Positions 51,843 to 64,000 of a stretch of 64,000 nucleotides of DNA are shown piece after piece. The notes under the pieces are model-generated. The model worked only from the letters and a program-made list of their open reading frames with translations. It was not told the origin of the DNA and searched no databases. The DNA comes from Tigriopus japonicus (lineage: Eukaryota; Arthropoda; Copepoda; Harpacticoida; Harpacticidae), in the NCBI GenBank assembly GCA_010645155.1, contig CM021321.1, forward strand, positions 9,326,086-9,390,085. Reading direction: 5' to 3'. The position numbers were made by a program, and so were the translations under genes. Each line of letters begins with the position of its first letter. Position 1 is the first letter of the stretch.

Positions 51843-52090
51843 GGAGGAGATGTGGTGTCGTGGTTAGCGCAGTGTCCTTTAGTGAGAGAGGTCCCAGGTT
51901 CGATTCTCCTCCCCGACCTTTCTCAAGGAAACTTTAAGACGTTAATCCACACCCACAGACGGAGAACCATTCTGATACCGGACTTGAAATTGCCTATCGG
52001 TAATGATTTGGACGATGTGATGGCTGGCTTCGCTGGCCGGGCGAGGCTCAACCCTCCGACCCTAGCTTAGCACCAACATAGGATTCAAAC
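51843..52090 (+). mobile_element. tRNA-derived SINE
   Basis: The 5' part has pol III promoter boxes: an A box in TCGTGGTTAGCGCAGTG (about 51858-51874) and a B box GGTTCGATTCTCC (about 51897-51909), with tRNA-like spacing. The acceptor and anticodon stems do not form a proper tRNA. A GC-richer body follows (GGCTGGCTTCGCTGGCCGGG). The 3' end and a target duplication are not clear, so the end coordinate is approximate. Confidence 0.7.
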
Positions 52091-52456
52091 ACGTACACAG
52101 AGCTTATTGGCGAAACTGTTCGGAAATAAGAAATTGTCAAACTCCTTTGAGAGGAATTTGAGGGCATCTCTCAGGAGCTATTTTCACAGAGCAATTGCTT
52201 TTCTTCCAAATGTTGCTTACAATTTTGATATTTTGTGCAATATTTTTGACCTAATTTGACAAATGTTTGTCAAGTGTCAGATATTGCGTCCAGTTTGACA
52301 TGGGAGAACAGAGAGGAAACTTTTGGGCATGATCCCCTTCAAGAGTAGCGTTATCTCCCAGTATCGACAATAATATCTTTGACTATTTTGATACGGGATT
52401 TAAAAGAGTGCAATCCATTTTTTCCGCATTCATTATCCTGAGGAGTGTCGAACAGA

Positions 52457-55400
52457 ATGCAGCTTGCCTCGAAGTTGATAACTGCAATATTTTTGGAACT
52501 TTTCCTTGGCAGTCACGGACATGTCAAACCCCGCAATGAAGCTGAATTTGTCGTCGGGAGCTTTATGGTTACCCAAAAGGCCCTTAATGAGGCTCCTCAT
52601 CGATATGCAGGAATGATTCAGAAAGTTATGGACTTGGTTGATGAGTTATCGTGGGCTTTCAGTGATTTCGTAACATGTGGAACAGCACCAGGTTCGTAAA
52701 AAAAAGAATAACGGCAATGATGAACTCTAAACTACCAAGCAGTTTCACAGATAAACCATCAAAATTATGGATTCCAAACTATGGCAAAATCAACATTACA
52801 CTCCAAAGCAAAGGGGTTGTTATAAAGGTGGGTAACACTTTCGTTGAAACTGCAGTCATATGTTACCTAAAAGTGCTTGGATTGGAGATGCCGCTACCAA
52901 AAATCAGTGGACATTTCGATATCAATATCAATGTTCAATTGAGGAACAAATCGAATGAAGAGTTCGTGTTGAAGGTCAAAGAAGTGGAAACTGTCAACCA
53001 CAACATAATTGTTACACCGGAAAATGAACTAAACCAAAATATTTTAGAAAAGCTCCCTTTACTTCAAACCTCGTTGAACCGTTTGGTTAGTTATCTAGTT
53101 AAAAAGAGCGCTCAGAAATTCAAACTTGACGAATGGAGTCTACCGGAATTTTCACCCTTTGAGGACATGTTTGTTAAATGTCAAGTGACCGATTTGATTT
53201 GGACGAAAGAATTCGTGAAGGCTCAGGTTAGTGGAACGGTTTTATCCTCGGTTGATGGCAAAAATCATACCTTTATACCCATTATCGAGAACGGAACTTT
53301 CGTGCCATTTGATAATTGGAAGACAACCAGTCCCAAAGATGGACTATCACAACTACTCCAGGGAGTTCGGGTTTCGAACGAGTTCTTAAACGCTTTTTTG
53401 TGGTATGCTACGATTACCAATCAAACGAGATATAGTGACAATGCTCAAGTGTTCGACTCTTCCATCATCGGAAACGTGTCAAGTGCACCGACAGAGATCC
53501 GAATTGATAGAGACGAGTCACTAGGAATCAAGATATCGCACGGATTAGTGTCAGCCACTTGCCGACCTGAAAACACCAAAGACACCAAGATCCTATTCAA
53601 AGCAGAATTTTACAATTTGACCGGAAATTGCAGAATAATTTTGAAGAAAGATTCAGCCGAAAATACCACTATGTGGCTGAACGTGGAGGAGCTGGACTTC
53701 ACTGGTATGAGCATTAAACCATTCGAGCCTAAACTACCTTTACCCGAAGGATTCGAAAAGGAGTTAATGAAAAAAGGATTGACCAACTTGCAGCCAGTGT
53801 TGAATGATTTTTTCAAATTAAAGTCTTACATTGTCCCACACTATGTTGCTCCTGTTGTGGAAACTGTCGGCATGCAAATTTTGGCTACTGGGAATGGTAC
53901 TGGATATCTCGAAATTTCGAGTTATTGCACTTGCAGCAACACTTTGACAACACCGTATCCTCGATGTGAACGTAAATCCAGCTTATGTAGAGAAACTCAC
54001 GAAATCCAAAATCAATTGCCAGCACGGACGTTAAACGTGTCTTCACAAGGATTCCATGTGACCTTCTTTGAAGATGCCTCAAATTGTAAATTAAACAAAC
54101 TGGGTTTCCGAGCAAAAGTTTTTTGGCTCTGGCAGACATCCCAATGTGAAAAGTTAGTGATGCCATGGAATTCCCCTCAATATTACTACTTCAGTGCCAC
54201 AACTCTGAAATTTGGATGTGTAGATGATGTTTGTCAGAGTTGTCAATATCCAAGCTTGGAAATTGATCCCAACAACCAAACGGAACAATGCAACCAATTG
54301 AACGACAAATCTTATCAAGTGGGCGCACCTGAGATTACTCATTGGGAAACGGATCACCCTGTCAAATCTGTGGTGGCTAGTCAATTTTTCCATCGAAAAA
54401 TCTGTTCTACGCAACTTAATCATACTGAATCACGACTGATTTCCATTCATACAAATCTGGGACACGGCGAGACCGGTAAGTGTGAAGAAACCGACACGGG
54501 AGAGCACTTGGGCATTGAAATTGCCGACGGAATAGTGAAAAAGGCTTTCTGGGCCTGCAATAATGACTGTTCAGAGTGTGAAGTAGCGGTGGACAAAGAC
54601 ATCAAACTCAACCAATGCTATCACTATAGGACGGAAAGAAGGGTAATGTTTACTCACGCTCATCACACCGTTTTAAATGAACTATCATCAAAGCCAATCG
54701 ACTCGAGAACATCCATTTTTGTGACAGTAATCAGTTTCATTTCGATTGTAATCCTTGGAATTTTGATTTCCGTCCTCGTTTGTGAGAGAAAATTCAAAAT
54801 GAAGTTGCCAGGATTAATTAGAAAATTGGACTTCTCTGATATTGGAAATGAACTGATGATAAAATACTGCAGCATCTTCAAGAATCTTTTGACCAAACAC
54901 GTTGGCATACGATTCACAACTTGGAAAAACTTGGAGAGGAAAGCTATTCAAGAGGATATTATCCAAAATGTGATGATGATTTGTAATGGTGTAATGGCCA
55001 TTTTATTTGCCATTGTGTCGAATAGTGACAAAAACCCTTTGCTTACGTTGCACAACAAATTCAGTGATGGTGTATCTATATCTGTGGACATTTTTAACAC
55101 AGACAAAGTGGCAGATTTTGCTGATTGGCTCAACTTCTTAACAAATTTTGTCAACATTACAAACGCCGTGCTCGCTTTCTCAATCGTGATCACGTGGTGT
55201 TTCAGCAAAACCGGCTCAAGAACCATGTGGATGAAAGTGAGATTACTTTCTTCGGTAGTTCTCCTTTCTAGTATATTTGTCGTGATGGCGGCCGTGATTT
55301 TTTCATCCAAATTTGACAACTTCGTGTCGTTGAAGCAAAATCAAGGAGATAATATCACGGATTATGAAGCCATGTACAGTATGGCTTCAAAAGTGCTGAA

Positions 55401-57549
55401 GGTATCGCTTAGCGGTATGTCTTTGATTGTGATATCTTTCACAATAGTGTTTCTATTCCATGGTGTTGGGAGTGGTCTCTATCTTGGGACTGTTCTGTTC
55501 AGATTGTTGCATTTACACTCCAAACGGTCCAACATGGAGATTATGACCACTCTCTTGGTAATTCTAACTTTGATCCAGCCTTTCATCTGTCTACATCCTG
55601 TGATCATTTGGTCTCAAGACTCCAACCAGAACACTGTGTTCCTGGTACTCATCATTCTCATTTGGTTGCTTCCCGTGACAATACACACTTTATCTAAAAC
55701 AGCAACGACCTATGGAAGACCCAAGTTTTTATCTTGGGTAAATCCAAATAGCAATGAAGTTGTGTTTAGACCACAACCTGGGAGACCAAATAACCAACGC
55801 AAGTTTAGAGGTGGTGATTCCAAGTATGAATTTGCCTTTGACTTCGCCATTACAGCCATGGAATTTTCCCTTTTCCTGGCGTCGTTCTCTGGTATAACTC
55901 ACTTTATTTTAGGAACTGAATTCAATCAAAACCGGAAGAACCTACAAGATTTTGCGACTCCCGCAATCACATCAGTGCTCTGTTGGACAATTACATTTTC
56001 GTATCTATTATTGTCGATTGTTTTAGACGAGTCCCGAGTTGACTCAAAGTTAGTATTCAAAGACCAAAATGAAGGATCTATTCTGAAGATGATTCGCAAC
56101 TCAATCGACAAGCGATTGCAGGCTGCGGGGATTCGAAATTCAGCTTCATTTCGGAGATTTTCGCTTCCCAAAAGACAAAGTCACCGCCAAAGCAAGAATC
56201 CAACTTTGGGCATTATCAATCCATCCCAAACTATCCCTGGATTTGAATATAGACCAGAGGATTCACCTTTTATCAACGCTGAAGGTAGAGAACACTCAAA
56301 TTCTAATCAGATTCAACAAATGATAAGTAAATTTGAGAAGATTGGTTTAATTCAAGAGGGAAAAAGCCCGGAACAAGAAGCCCAAAATTATCCATCCCAT
56401 GAGGAATTCAGCTCCGATGACGACGATGTATCATTGGAAAAACAAGATTCATCAAGCAATTGGCTCCAAATTAAACGTTTCTACCACTTCCTCTTTGAAA
56501 CACGAGAGTACAAAGATCCGTTGAGTTATGGATGGAGGATTAAACGTCGACGGTTTAACTTGACATTGGGCGTGTTGCTATTTACAACCCTTTCAATCAA
56601 CACTGTCATTTGGACCCAAAACTTCTCATCCAAAGAAAATATTCAAAGCTTCTTGAGCCTTGCCGGCATGAAATTTACTTGGCCGGAGAGTGGATCAGCA
56701 TTGGATGATGTGCTCAATTTGTATAACAAAATGGAGCAGGCCAAGTCATTCATGATGATGGGCTCATCCGTTTTATTCTGGACTAGTTTGATTTTGGATT
56801 ACACCAGTCATTTCGCCAAAACTGACCTCCGTAGATCTTTTTTGTTCTCTTGTAGCCGCTTGACTACCCTCGTGGCTGCCTTCAATATTTTTGGTTATAT
56901 TATCGTGTCAGGGTTGCCAGATTATTTGGCAGCAAGCCACTTGGACCAAATTTGTGCTCATTGTGGGGAGAATTTTAATCAAATTTTACTGCAAGTGTTG
57001 GAATTCGGGATTGGTTTATTCTTTTCGTGTTTATTCACATTCCAATTACTTCCTACCCTCCTTGGAATTGCCCCATCTTTGATTGGAGCTTCCATCTCTG
57101 TCCTTGGGCATCCCTCGTTGCAAATTTGTGAAGATGGCTTAACATCTTTCAGAATGACTATCCTTCAGCAAGTCATTCAATTTGCAAGTTTACTCGCCCT
57201 TCTTATAACCTTTGTAATCATGTGCATCATTCAACAATATCATCAAGACGCATTCGTGACGACCCTCATCATTTGCTTCTGGGGTTTTCCTCCCTTTGTT
57301 TTGTTTGTGGCGTTGCATTACATGCGCAAATATCGTCGCTACAATATTCTAATTTTCATTAATTATGTGTACAAGTTATGCTATTATGGAATTCCAGCCG
57401 CCTTAATATTGTATTCGATAAATTTTTCTTCAGTCGTTGGAGCCGTTCAAGGAATAGCGATGGAACCCTTTTTTTGGATCGGTTTCTTTGCTCAAATGTT
57501 TCTTTGCGATGTGGTCATTTCTGATTTACTTTATATGGCAGTGTTTTAA
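52457..57549 (+). CDS. BPI/LBP-like (TULIP) ectodomain fused to ~17-helix membrane protein, paralogue B
   Basis: Exons 52457-52691 and 52751-57549 (59-bp intron in the same phase and place as paralogue A) give 1677 residues. The ATG at 52457 starts a signal peptide (MQLASKLITAIFLELFLGSH). The TULIP-like ectodomain keeps GSFMVTQKALNEAPHRYAGM, ISGHFDININVQL, GVRVSNEFLNAFLWYATIT and LPLPEGFEKELMKKGLTNLQ. The Cys module (YCTCSNT, DVCQSCQYPSL) is conserved. Membrane helices begin near residue 732 and run to the C-terminus, which ends VVISDLLYMAVF. Protein identity to A is highest in helices 2-4 and 6-7 and lower in the ectodomain. The A-specific insert of about 55 residues is absent. Tandem orientation and shared intron show origin by local duplication. 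Both copies are intact, so both may be functional; the ligand is unknown. Confidence 0.88.
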
Positions 57550-58131
57550 TAATAGAAATGTATGGTTATGTGATTTTAATCAGTATGTATTTACAATAAA
57601 GGAACCTAAGACTATTGAACACGTTATGAACATATTTGGACACAATCGATAATCTTCATTGAGAGGTATAATGGTAAAGGAAGGTTAATATGATAACAGA
57701 AATGCAGGCCTCAATCCAAGTCATTTGGATTCGAGCAATCAGGCATCATGAAAATTCTTCTACATCTGACTTGATAAGACATAAGAGTGGATATTGAAGT
57801 GCTACTCATTTCAGGACAACTTTACATGGCTTTCAAAATGAGCTTGTGGGATGAATCTCAAAAGTTGTTCAAAACTTCTCCTTCAGCCTTTATCATAGGT
57901 GCTCTTGAGGAGAGTCTCTTAAGTGTTTTCTAACTGCATCTTAGCGGATAATGATATTCTTTCTTTTTTGTCATTCTTCTATCACTTTGAAGCGCCAAAA
58001 ACGTAAGGCATTTATATAGTTTCTGTGTACTTTTAAGGTATTCAAGACATGCAGGAGGAATTAGAGGTGACCGTTGCTCATCTAATGCCCTTCATCTTCA
58101 TACAAATGAAAGTGTTCAAAATTAGTCACTC
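57550..58131. other. Convergent intergenic region, TULIP paralogue B and Arkadia 3' ends
   Basis: About 0.6 kb of AT-rich 3' untranslated and spacer sequence. Apart from the poly(A) signal of paralogue B I see no feature. Confidence 0.55.
57595..57600 (+). promoter_or_regulatory. Polyadenylation signal AATAAA (paralogue B)
   Basis: A consensus hexamer 46 bases after the stop codon of the second TULIP-polytopic gene, in the right orientation. Confidence 0.7.
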
Positions 58132-61100
58132 TTATCGCTGACGCTGATCGCCAAGAAAAGATTCAGACTTGAAGCCGCCAGAACCACTGGATGATCCGGG
58201 ACCATCTCTAGAATTCGGATCAAGACCACTGGGTCCCTCTCCTGCTCCAAGATTGGTGGCTTCACTAGCATTGGCCTCGGCCACACATGGCAGTTTGGCC
58301 TCAATGTCAACTCGACAAATTGGACAACGTTTGTTTTGAGACAACCACTTGTCCACGCAAAGAACGTGAAACAGGTGGAAACAAGGCAGACGTCTGACGT
58401 CCTCATCGTGTTCAAACTCTGCAAGAAATAAAATAATATAATTTGTTAGGATACGGTATTCATTGTCCAGTATCCAGAAGTGAAGGATCAGGCCGGTAAT
58501 TTTCGGACACGAAATCAAAGAATTTGGCTCCTGGTAAAGATCAATATTGGTGCAAATCTAGATCGGATCGGGCTCATTAAAAAATGTTCAACATGATTGC
58601 ATTTTTTGTCATCAAGGTTTATAAGATCAAAACGCAGTGTTGAAACGGAAATATACCTGTTTCCATAAACTGCGTATCTTTTGGAATGTTTCGATTCAGG
58701 AAAGGCTCCTGAGTTTGAGGATCCGACTAATCCAATACTGAGCTCCTGACCAATTCCGACCCACCCCTAACAAATATTATTGTGTACTTACCACATAAGC
58801 AAATCGTGCACTTATCGACCTCCTCCTCCTCTTCCTCTGGTTCACCGGCGTTTTTGATTCGAGGGATTCGAGAGAACTTGTGAGCCAGGGTGTTCCGATC
58901 GATGCAATCTTGGGATGCTCCCCGATAATTGTCCATGGTTCGTCTCTGCTCCTCAAAGACATGCATTACAGGGTTCTGATAATAAGGCGGGAATGCTGCC
59001 TGGAGCAACAAACGAGGCATATGATTGCTGTGTGGATGGTGGTGGTAATAACGAGATGGCGGGAAATAGTGGGGATGAACGTGATGATTATGCTCCCCAA
59101 CTGGTGGCCCTGTGGGGAAGGGGTGACTCAAATGAGCCGGAAGCGGATGAGGAGGCTGCGGAGGAGCCACTCTATTGGGTGGAGCATGAGCTTGAGCATG
59201 TGGTTGTGGTCCAACCACCCCTCCATTTCCTATTCCACTTGCGGCTCCAGTGGCACTGCCACCACCGTTACTGGTACTTCCTCCACCGCCACCCATGTGG
59301 CGTCTCATGACTTCCCTTTGATATTGCTGATGCTGGAGGAGGTGCTGGTGTCGGGGATGCATACGGACTTGCCGTTGACGCATTGAGGGATGATACTGCA
59401 TGTTGTAGACGGCATTTATGAGGCGATGATCATTCCGAGATCTCAAATCATTCCCAAGGCCGTGGGTATTGGAGCTCAAAGAAGGACCACCAGCCGGTTG
59501 CTCTGGGGCTCGCGTTTCAGTGCTGCTTCGGTGAGCAGCTGGAGCCGAATTCATTCGCATGAGTCCGTCTCGGCAGCTGAAGTCATGCTGGTGTGCCCGA
59601 GGAGGAGCTGGTATGGTGTCAGACGCCACTGTTCCAGGGGTCGTCATTTCAGTAATGCCATAAGGATGATCCAACATGGTATTTGTTGAGGGCACTCCGT
59701 TTTGATGCACTCTACAGTGTGCATCAGGGCATCCGGTGGCTGAGTGAGTGATGGCGGATGAAGTGGGCGCTAATACACTGGGATTGGTCCCAATTGGCGG
59801 TGCTATGAATTCAGGATGACGCATTCTGCGGGGTCGATAGCCGTAATAACCGGGAATACAATCTCCAGGACACATACCGTCAATACAATGGTGAGAATGG
59901 TATGAAGGTGTTCCCACCGTTGTTCCAGGGTATGGCGGAGGCACTCCGTTTGGATGGTGGTGATGAGGAGCCATACTTGTTGAGGCAAAACAAGTCATTC
60001 TTCTGGGACATTGTTCTTGATGGCCTTGGTTCTGCTGATGAATTATCGCCTCTTCCATGGCCTGTGAAAGCTGTTGAGGGGCTGGGGTCGTGCTTGGTGT
60101 GGATCCCCTCGAACTACCACGAGATTGGACATTGGCAGGAAGCAAGCCTGAAGGTGTGGTGGCGAATGGGCAAAGTTTGATTCCGCCAGAAGATCTCGTG
60201 GTCACTCTTGCTGAAGTAGAGGAGGATCCTGAAGCACCAGCGGGACGATTTATGACTTCTACTTGAATGTCATCATCATCCTCGTAATTGCCATCAGATT
60301 CTTGGGTCAAGTCTACTTCAAGGACCTTTTTAGATTTGGAGTGCTTACCACCCTTGGCAGACTTCTTGAAGCGACGGCTTATTTTGACAACAGTGACATC
60401 TTCTTCAGGAGCAGACTCTTCCGTGTCTGAAGACAAGCAATCAAGCTGAAGATCAGGCGCAGTTAACAAGTCATTGTCACCTTGATTCGTTTGAAGGCCA
60501 GACGGTCCAGGTTGTGGACTCCCGACATTGTCAGTTTGAGAAGAATCTTCGACTTCAACTTTAAGGGGTGGCTTTTGTTGACTGGTGGTGCTGGAATGTG
60601 ACATGGCTTCGTCCAATTGATCCTCACCTGAGGTGGAAGAGACTTGGCAATTTTCAGTCTTCACTGTTGATCTAGCTGTTTGTGCCTCCGTTTTTGCTGA
60701 TGAAGAGATAGCACTACTTGCTTCCTCTGAAACCACCTCGGTTCGTCTGGAGGAGGAAATGGTGGAACCAAATCCCTCGACCCCATTGTCTCTTTTCTTA
60801 GCCGAGGAGCCAATCTCTGATCCTTCACTAGCTGATCGTTTCAATCTACGGGTTGGGGGCAAGCTGAATGAATGGGACGACGGCACAGTTGGCGTTATAG
60901 AGACACACACGGTAGAAGGATTTCCCTCCGGCCTTTGGGAGCGATGCTTGGGTCTTGTTCCAGAAGAGGCACGATTACTCGTCAAACTAGAGGTTGGCGC
61001 CATACGAGAGGATCGCACTGCCACTTGATAGCTGGGTGGTGGCTCTGAATGGGCATAGTGATGATAATGATGGTGATGATAGGTAGGTGGAACGAGAGGA

Positions 61101-62070
61101 TGATAAGGATATGGAGGCAGATCAGGCGTGTCTAACTCGACCTCCAAAGGATAGGTGGGTGGAAGACCAGAGGACATCATGGGGTCCCGCATTAATGGCC
61201 CTAAATAGGCTCCTGAGGCACTGAGATCCGGCTGATAGGCACCGTAATGAATTGTGGCCGAAGTGGATGGGGTGGGCCGAGATCGTAAAAACGCGGGCAT
61301 GCCCACCGAGTGATGCACTGAGTTGGCTGAGGAAGAACACGACACTGATGTTGAAGGCCTTTGTCTGGAGGAAGACATAGTGGTTGCTGAAGATCCCGGA
61401 ATTCCGGAGGAGGCCGACACATCCATAGGTAGTTGAAGGCTCAAGGGTCCTCGAGATCTAAAACAGAATGCATACACTGATAAGCACTTGTTCATTTACT
61501 CTTTGCTCAACATATAAAATCTAATCAACTTTCGTAGTAAGTACTAAATCTCAAAATAGATCTTTACCTCAAGGATTCCCGAGCGGAAATCTCAGTGGGA
61601 GTTAGCAAGAGATGCGGTTCCATATCCCGCTCTTCCACTTCAGCTAAATTTCGTCTCATAGAATTCGCTCTGGTGGGCGAATAACAAGGCAAGCCTCCAT
61701 TAGCCAAACTCAATCCATTCAAACTCAAGGCTGGAAATGTGTTATGTCCATTACTTGGATCGCTGCCATTTGTTGCCATCAAACCATCTTCTTCGTCGTC
61801 ATCTTCCTCATCAGTATCCCCAGCAAACAGATGCTCCCCAAAATGCGTCCCATGGGACTGCCCTTGGGGTCCAGCCGCATTATAAGCTGTCTCAAAAATA
61901 GCCCCTAATGTCTCATCCCGTGTAGGGGACGAGGATGGAACAATATTATCCGATTTGTCCGTTTCTGGGGCTCTAGAAGTGGAGGCCTGTGATGGGGCCT
62001 GAAGACTCTCCCCTCTAGGTGATGTTAGTGTGGCCACAGGCCCGCCATAGGTCGATCCGGAAGAGGCCAT
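58132..62070 (-). CDS. Arkadia/RNF111-like RING-H2 E3 ubiquitin ligase
   Basis: Exons 62070-61568, 61457-58792 and 58418-58132 join in phase (phase 2, then phase 1) to 1151 residues. The ATG at 62070 begins [20 protein letters not shown]. Most of the protein is low-complexity: acidic and Ser-rich, then His/Pro-rich. Near the middle are SUMO-interaction-like motifs ([27 protein letters not shown]), as in Arkadia. Before the RING lies a diverged NRG-TIER-type region ([18 protein letters not shown]), which in Arkadia helps bind SMAD/SKI substrates. The RING-H2 is split by the 373-bp last intron: [19 protein letters not shown] | [22 protein letters not shown]. Family role: ubiquitination of SKI/SnoN in TGF-beta signalling and SUMO-targeted ubiquitination in the nucleus. 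Unlike vertebrate Arkadia, which ends shortly after the RING, it carries about 50 extra Gly/Ser-rich residues. Confidence 0.92.
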
Positions 62071-64000
62071 GCCAATTGCGACTCCCTAAAGTGCCCAAAG
62101 ACAAACACACCCTGCTAGCGTTCATAGAAAAACACTAAATTGGAGCCCACACACTCCTTATTAATCACTGAGTGAGTGATTACCTCCAGACACTTACTCC
62201 CTTATTCTAAGAGCCCACTCCCGTGGTCGTCGTCGTGCGTCTGCAATTCCTGTTCTATGACCACACTTTGCAGAGAGCTATTGGGGAATTAGAGCGACGG
62301 CGCCCTCTTCGCCTCTAGCTGTGAAAACACACAACAGAATGATGGCATGAGAGATCGGCAGTGGCTGAGTGGGTCATGGAGATTTTTGTCTCGTCTTTAG
62401 GAAGGTCCTGCGCCAATTCTAGGGACGCTAAAATGCTTTTGGTTGACAATCAGCTGAGTTTAGAGATTTTATTGTTTTCTAATATTGTAACTTTATATTG
62501 TGAATAGAAAGTTTCTAACGTACAATTGAAAATGAAACAAGACAAAGCGGCAACTCATTCATCATTTGTAGAATGAGATAATGCTTTATTCCTTGCTATT
62601 TCCTGTTCAGATACACATACTCAGTTGGGCCGATAACACAGATGTCTTGACTTAAAATCAATTCGATTTTTACGCCAGTCTGTAAGGTAAAAAGTATTGA
62701 AGCCGCAAAGCGATTTTAGCAACCCTGAAAATATTTTTTCTTTTATGGGATCATTTCTTGCAATGAAAGGGCGCCGTTCTCGGGTTCAACTTAGTGGACC
62801 AGCTCGTCCGTAACCAAATCTCATTGTGTGTTCATCGGCAAGGTAGCAGCCCCATATTCCGATCCAGCCCGTCTCTTTGAGCTCAGTTGGAAACAACCCA
62901 ACTCGTTTTGCTTCAGAAACCCGAGCAGATGATCAAACTATCAAGAAAATGATCTTTTTGCCCATTCCCAACTTGCCGTCAGTTCAGATGGCATGTTAGA
63001 CTGGATCTTGTAACGTACATCCACACGCCTAGTCATCTTCGTTTTCAAAGAGAGGCTTTGTTCTGGTCGTACTCTCGTCGATTTGAGATGGGACAGATTT
63101 TGGACCAGTAGGGGTCGATGAGACTCGATTTTGAGTGTGATTGAGTTGTTCTGATATGGAACGAGATGATAGGCAACAGTGTTGCCATTGATAGCGTGGC
63201 AACACTGTCTGGTCTTAAAGGCTGTCGCCGTCGAGTAGGGTTGGCAAGTATTGGACTTTTGATGCTGATGGAACAAACTTGGAGCAGAGTTGGGTGCTGA
63301 GTAAGCTGACAAGGCTGTCCCTGATGGACTGGTGTTCCACGCGATTCAGCAGGAGCACGAAATTCTTGAACTCAAGGTCTTGAAAATGATTGCCCATTAT
63401 TTGAGGACGAGAAACCAAGTTCTTGGGTGTTGGTGAAAAGAAAGGCTTGTGGTCAAATTTCAATTCTTTGTGATAGTGGCTTTCAAATTGCATCTGTTTT
63501 TCTATCGAATTCAGGTGAGGTTTAGAAAACACGTGACCCTTTAAAACGCTAACGCGGAGACCGTCCAATTTTAAAGAATGCAATCAATAATCTTAATCCT
63601 GATTGGTAACCTACATTGAGAACATCCTCATTTCCAACGACCTTCATTTCAAACTGACGAAAAAGTGAAGGACTAGTGAAATTTACACTATCTTACTTTG
63701 CCCTTTTTGAGTCTATTCTTAAATCCTTGCTACTAATGAAGGAAAATTACCGTGATAAGAAGTTAGCCTTGTAAGACATTGCTGAGAGGGGAATACAAGT
63801 TAAAAGTTGATTGATGGTGAACAAGAATACTATTTCGGTAGTTGATCAAATAGGAAATCGTCGATAAGTTCTCTAGTTTTACCGCTGATCCGAAATCAAC
63901 ATTAAGTTTTTGCGTCCCTTGAGTTGTGATTAGGGCTGAATATTTAAGGTTAACTTTTTGGGCAAATTATGATATAATTAGGTTGCCCAGAATAATGTTT
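62071..64000. other. Region upstream of the Arkadia-like gene to the window edge
   Basis: 62071-62400 probably holds the Arkadia promoter and 5' leader. 62750-63590 is somewhat GC-richer and has overlapping open stretches on the - strand (62941-63312 and 63215-63583). Their conceptual proteins have no recognisable domain, signal peptide or consistent splice connection, so I do not call them. The remainder is AT-rich with nothing nameable. Confidence 0.45.

Larger units (their letters stand above)
45075..52456. other. Repeat-rich spacer between the two TULIP-polytopic paralogues
   Basis: About 7.4 kb. Supported items are: a small tandem of TACAAATCACTTTACT near 45169-45215; a long-inverted-repeat element (46543-47107); an intact hAT-like MITE (47288-47627); a decayed LINE fragment (49261-49645); a 22-base gap (50169-50190); a hAT-like MITE with internal tandem repeats (50464-50713); a short palindrome (51486-51514) and a SINE (51843-52090). 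I see no host gene. 45400-46500 and 47640-49200 show nothing nameable. Confidence 0.6.

Noticed and set aside
51843..51920. Possible tRNA gene
   Set aside because: A and B boxes are present but the cloverleaf stems do not pair properly and a longer body follows, so it is better explained as a SINE head.
62941..63583. Two overlapping - strand frames of 122-123 codons upstream of the Arkadia-like gene
   Set aside because: No domain, signal peptide or splice logic; overlapping frames on the same strand suggest chance openness.

Overview
The window looks like nuclear DNA of an arthropod, most likely a crustacean such as a copepod. This is inferred, not proven. The genes are compact and intron-poor, many introns are only about 45-75 bp, and splicing is GT-AG. 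One gene belongs to the arthropod-typical DM4/DM12 family, and the other recognisable proteins are ordinary metazoan ones. There are three assembly gaps of Ns (4324-4708, 22574-22642, 50169-50190).

Layout. At 1-1585 (-) lies the 5' part of an unrecognised Ser/Pro-rich gene that runs off the left edge. At 3746-6986 (+) is a MYST histone acetyltransferase of the MOF/KAT8 type; its second intron carries a nested, antisense two-exon gene for a small secreted peptide (5700-6101, -). Then come a DM4/12 secreted protein (12689-14578, +) facing SAE1/AOS1, the small subunit of the SUMO E1 (14741-16963, -); a single-exon RanBP9/10 homologue (20213-21748, +); a CLC-3/4/5-type Cl-/H+ exchanger (24265-27650, +); a PAQR3-like seven-helix protein (28265-29203, -); an 11-finger zinc-finger protein (30549-32947, +); and a LAMP lysosomal glycoprotein (33441-34358, -). 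The right part holds two tandem paralogues of 1740 and 1677 residues (39793-45074 and 52457-57549, both +). They combine a BPI/LBP-like (TULIP) ectodomain with about 17 membrane helices, an architecture I do not recognise. An Arkadia/RNF111-type RING ubiquitin ligase (58132-62070, -) closes the window.

The spaces between genes are rich in small non-autonomous transposons, several with clean target-site duplications: hAT-like elements with 8-bp duplications at 8122-8386, 17102-18382, 38024-39208, 47288-47627 and 50464-50713; a two-copy element with 30-bp inverted ends at 2573-2865 and 14081-14373; an 868-bp element made largely of satellite-like repeats, inserted inside another transposon at 38160-39027; a tRNA-derived SINE and a decayed LINE fragment. 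Most single-copy genes are unrelated housekeeping or membrane-traffic genes. SAE1 (SUMO activation) and Arkadia (a SUMO-binding ubiquitin ligase) share SUMO biology, and the CLC exchanger and LAMP share the endolysosome, but nothing shows that these neighbours are functionally linked. The points most worth a second look are the TULIP-polytopic pair, the apparent gene conversion between its members, the gene nested in the mof intron, and the nested satellite-like transposon that may have split a reading frame.
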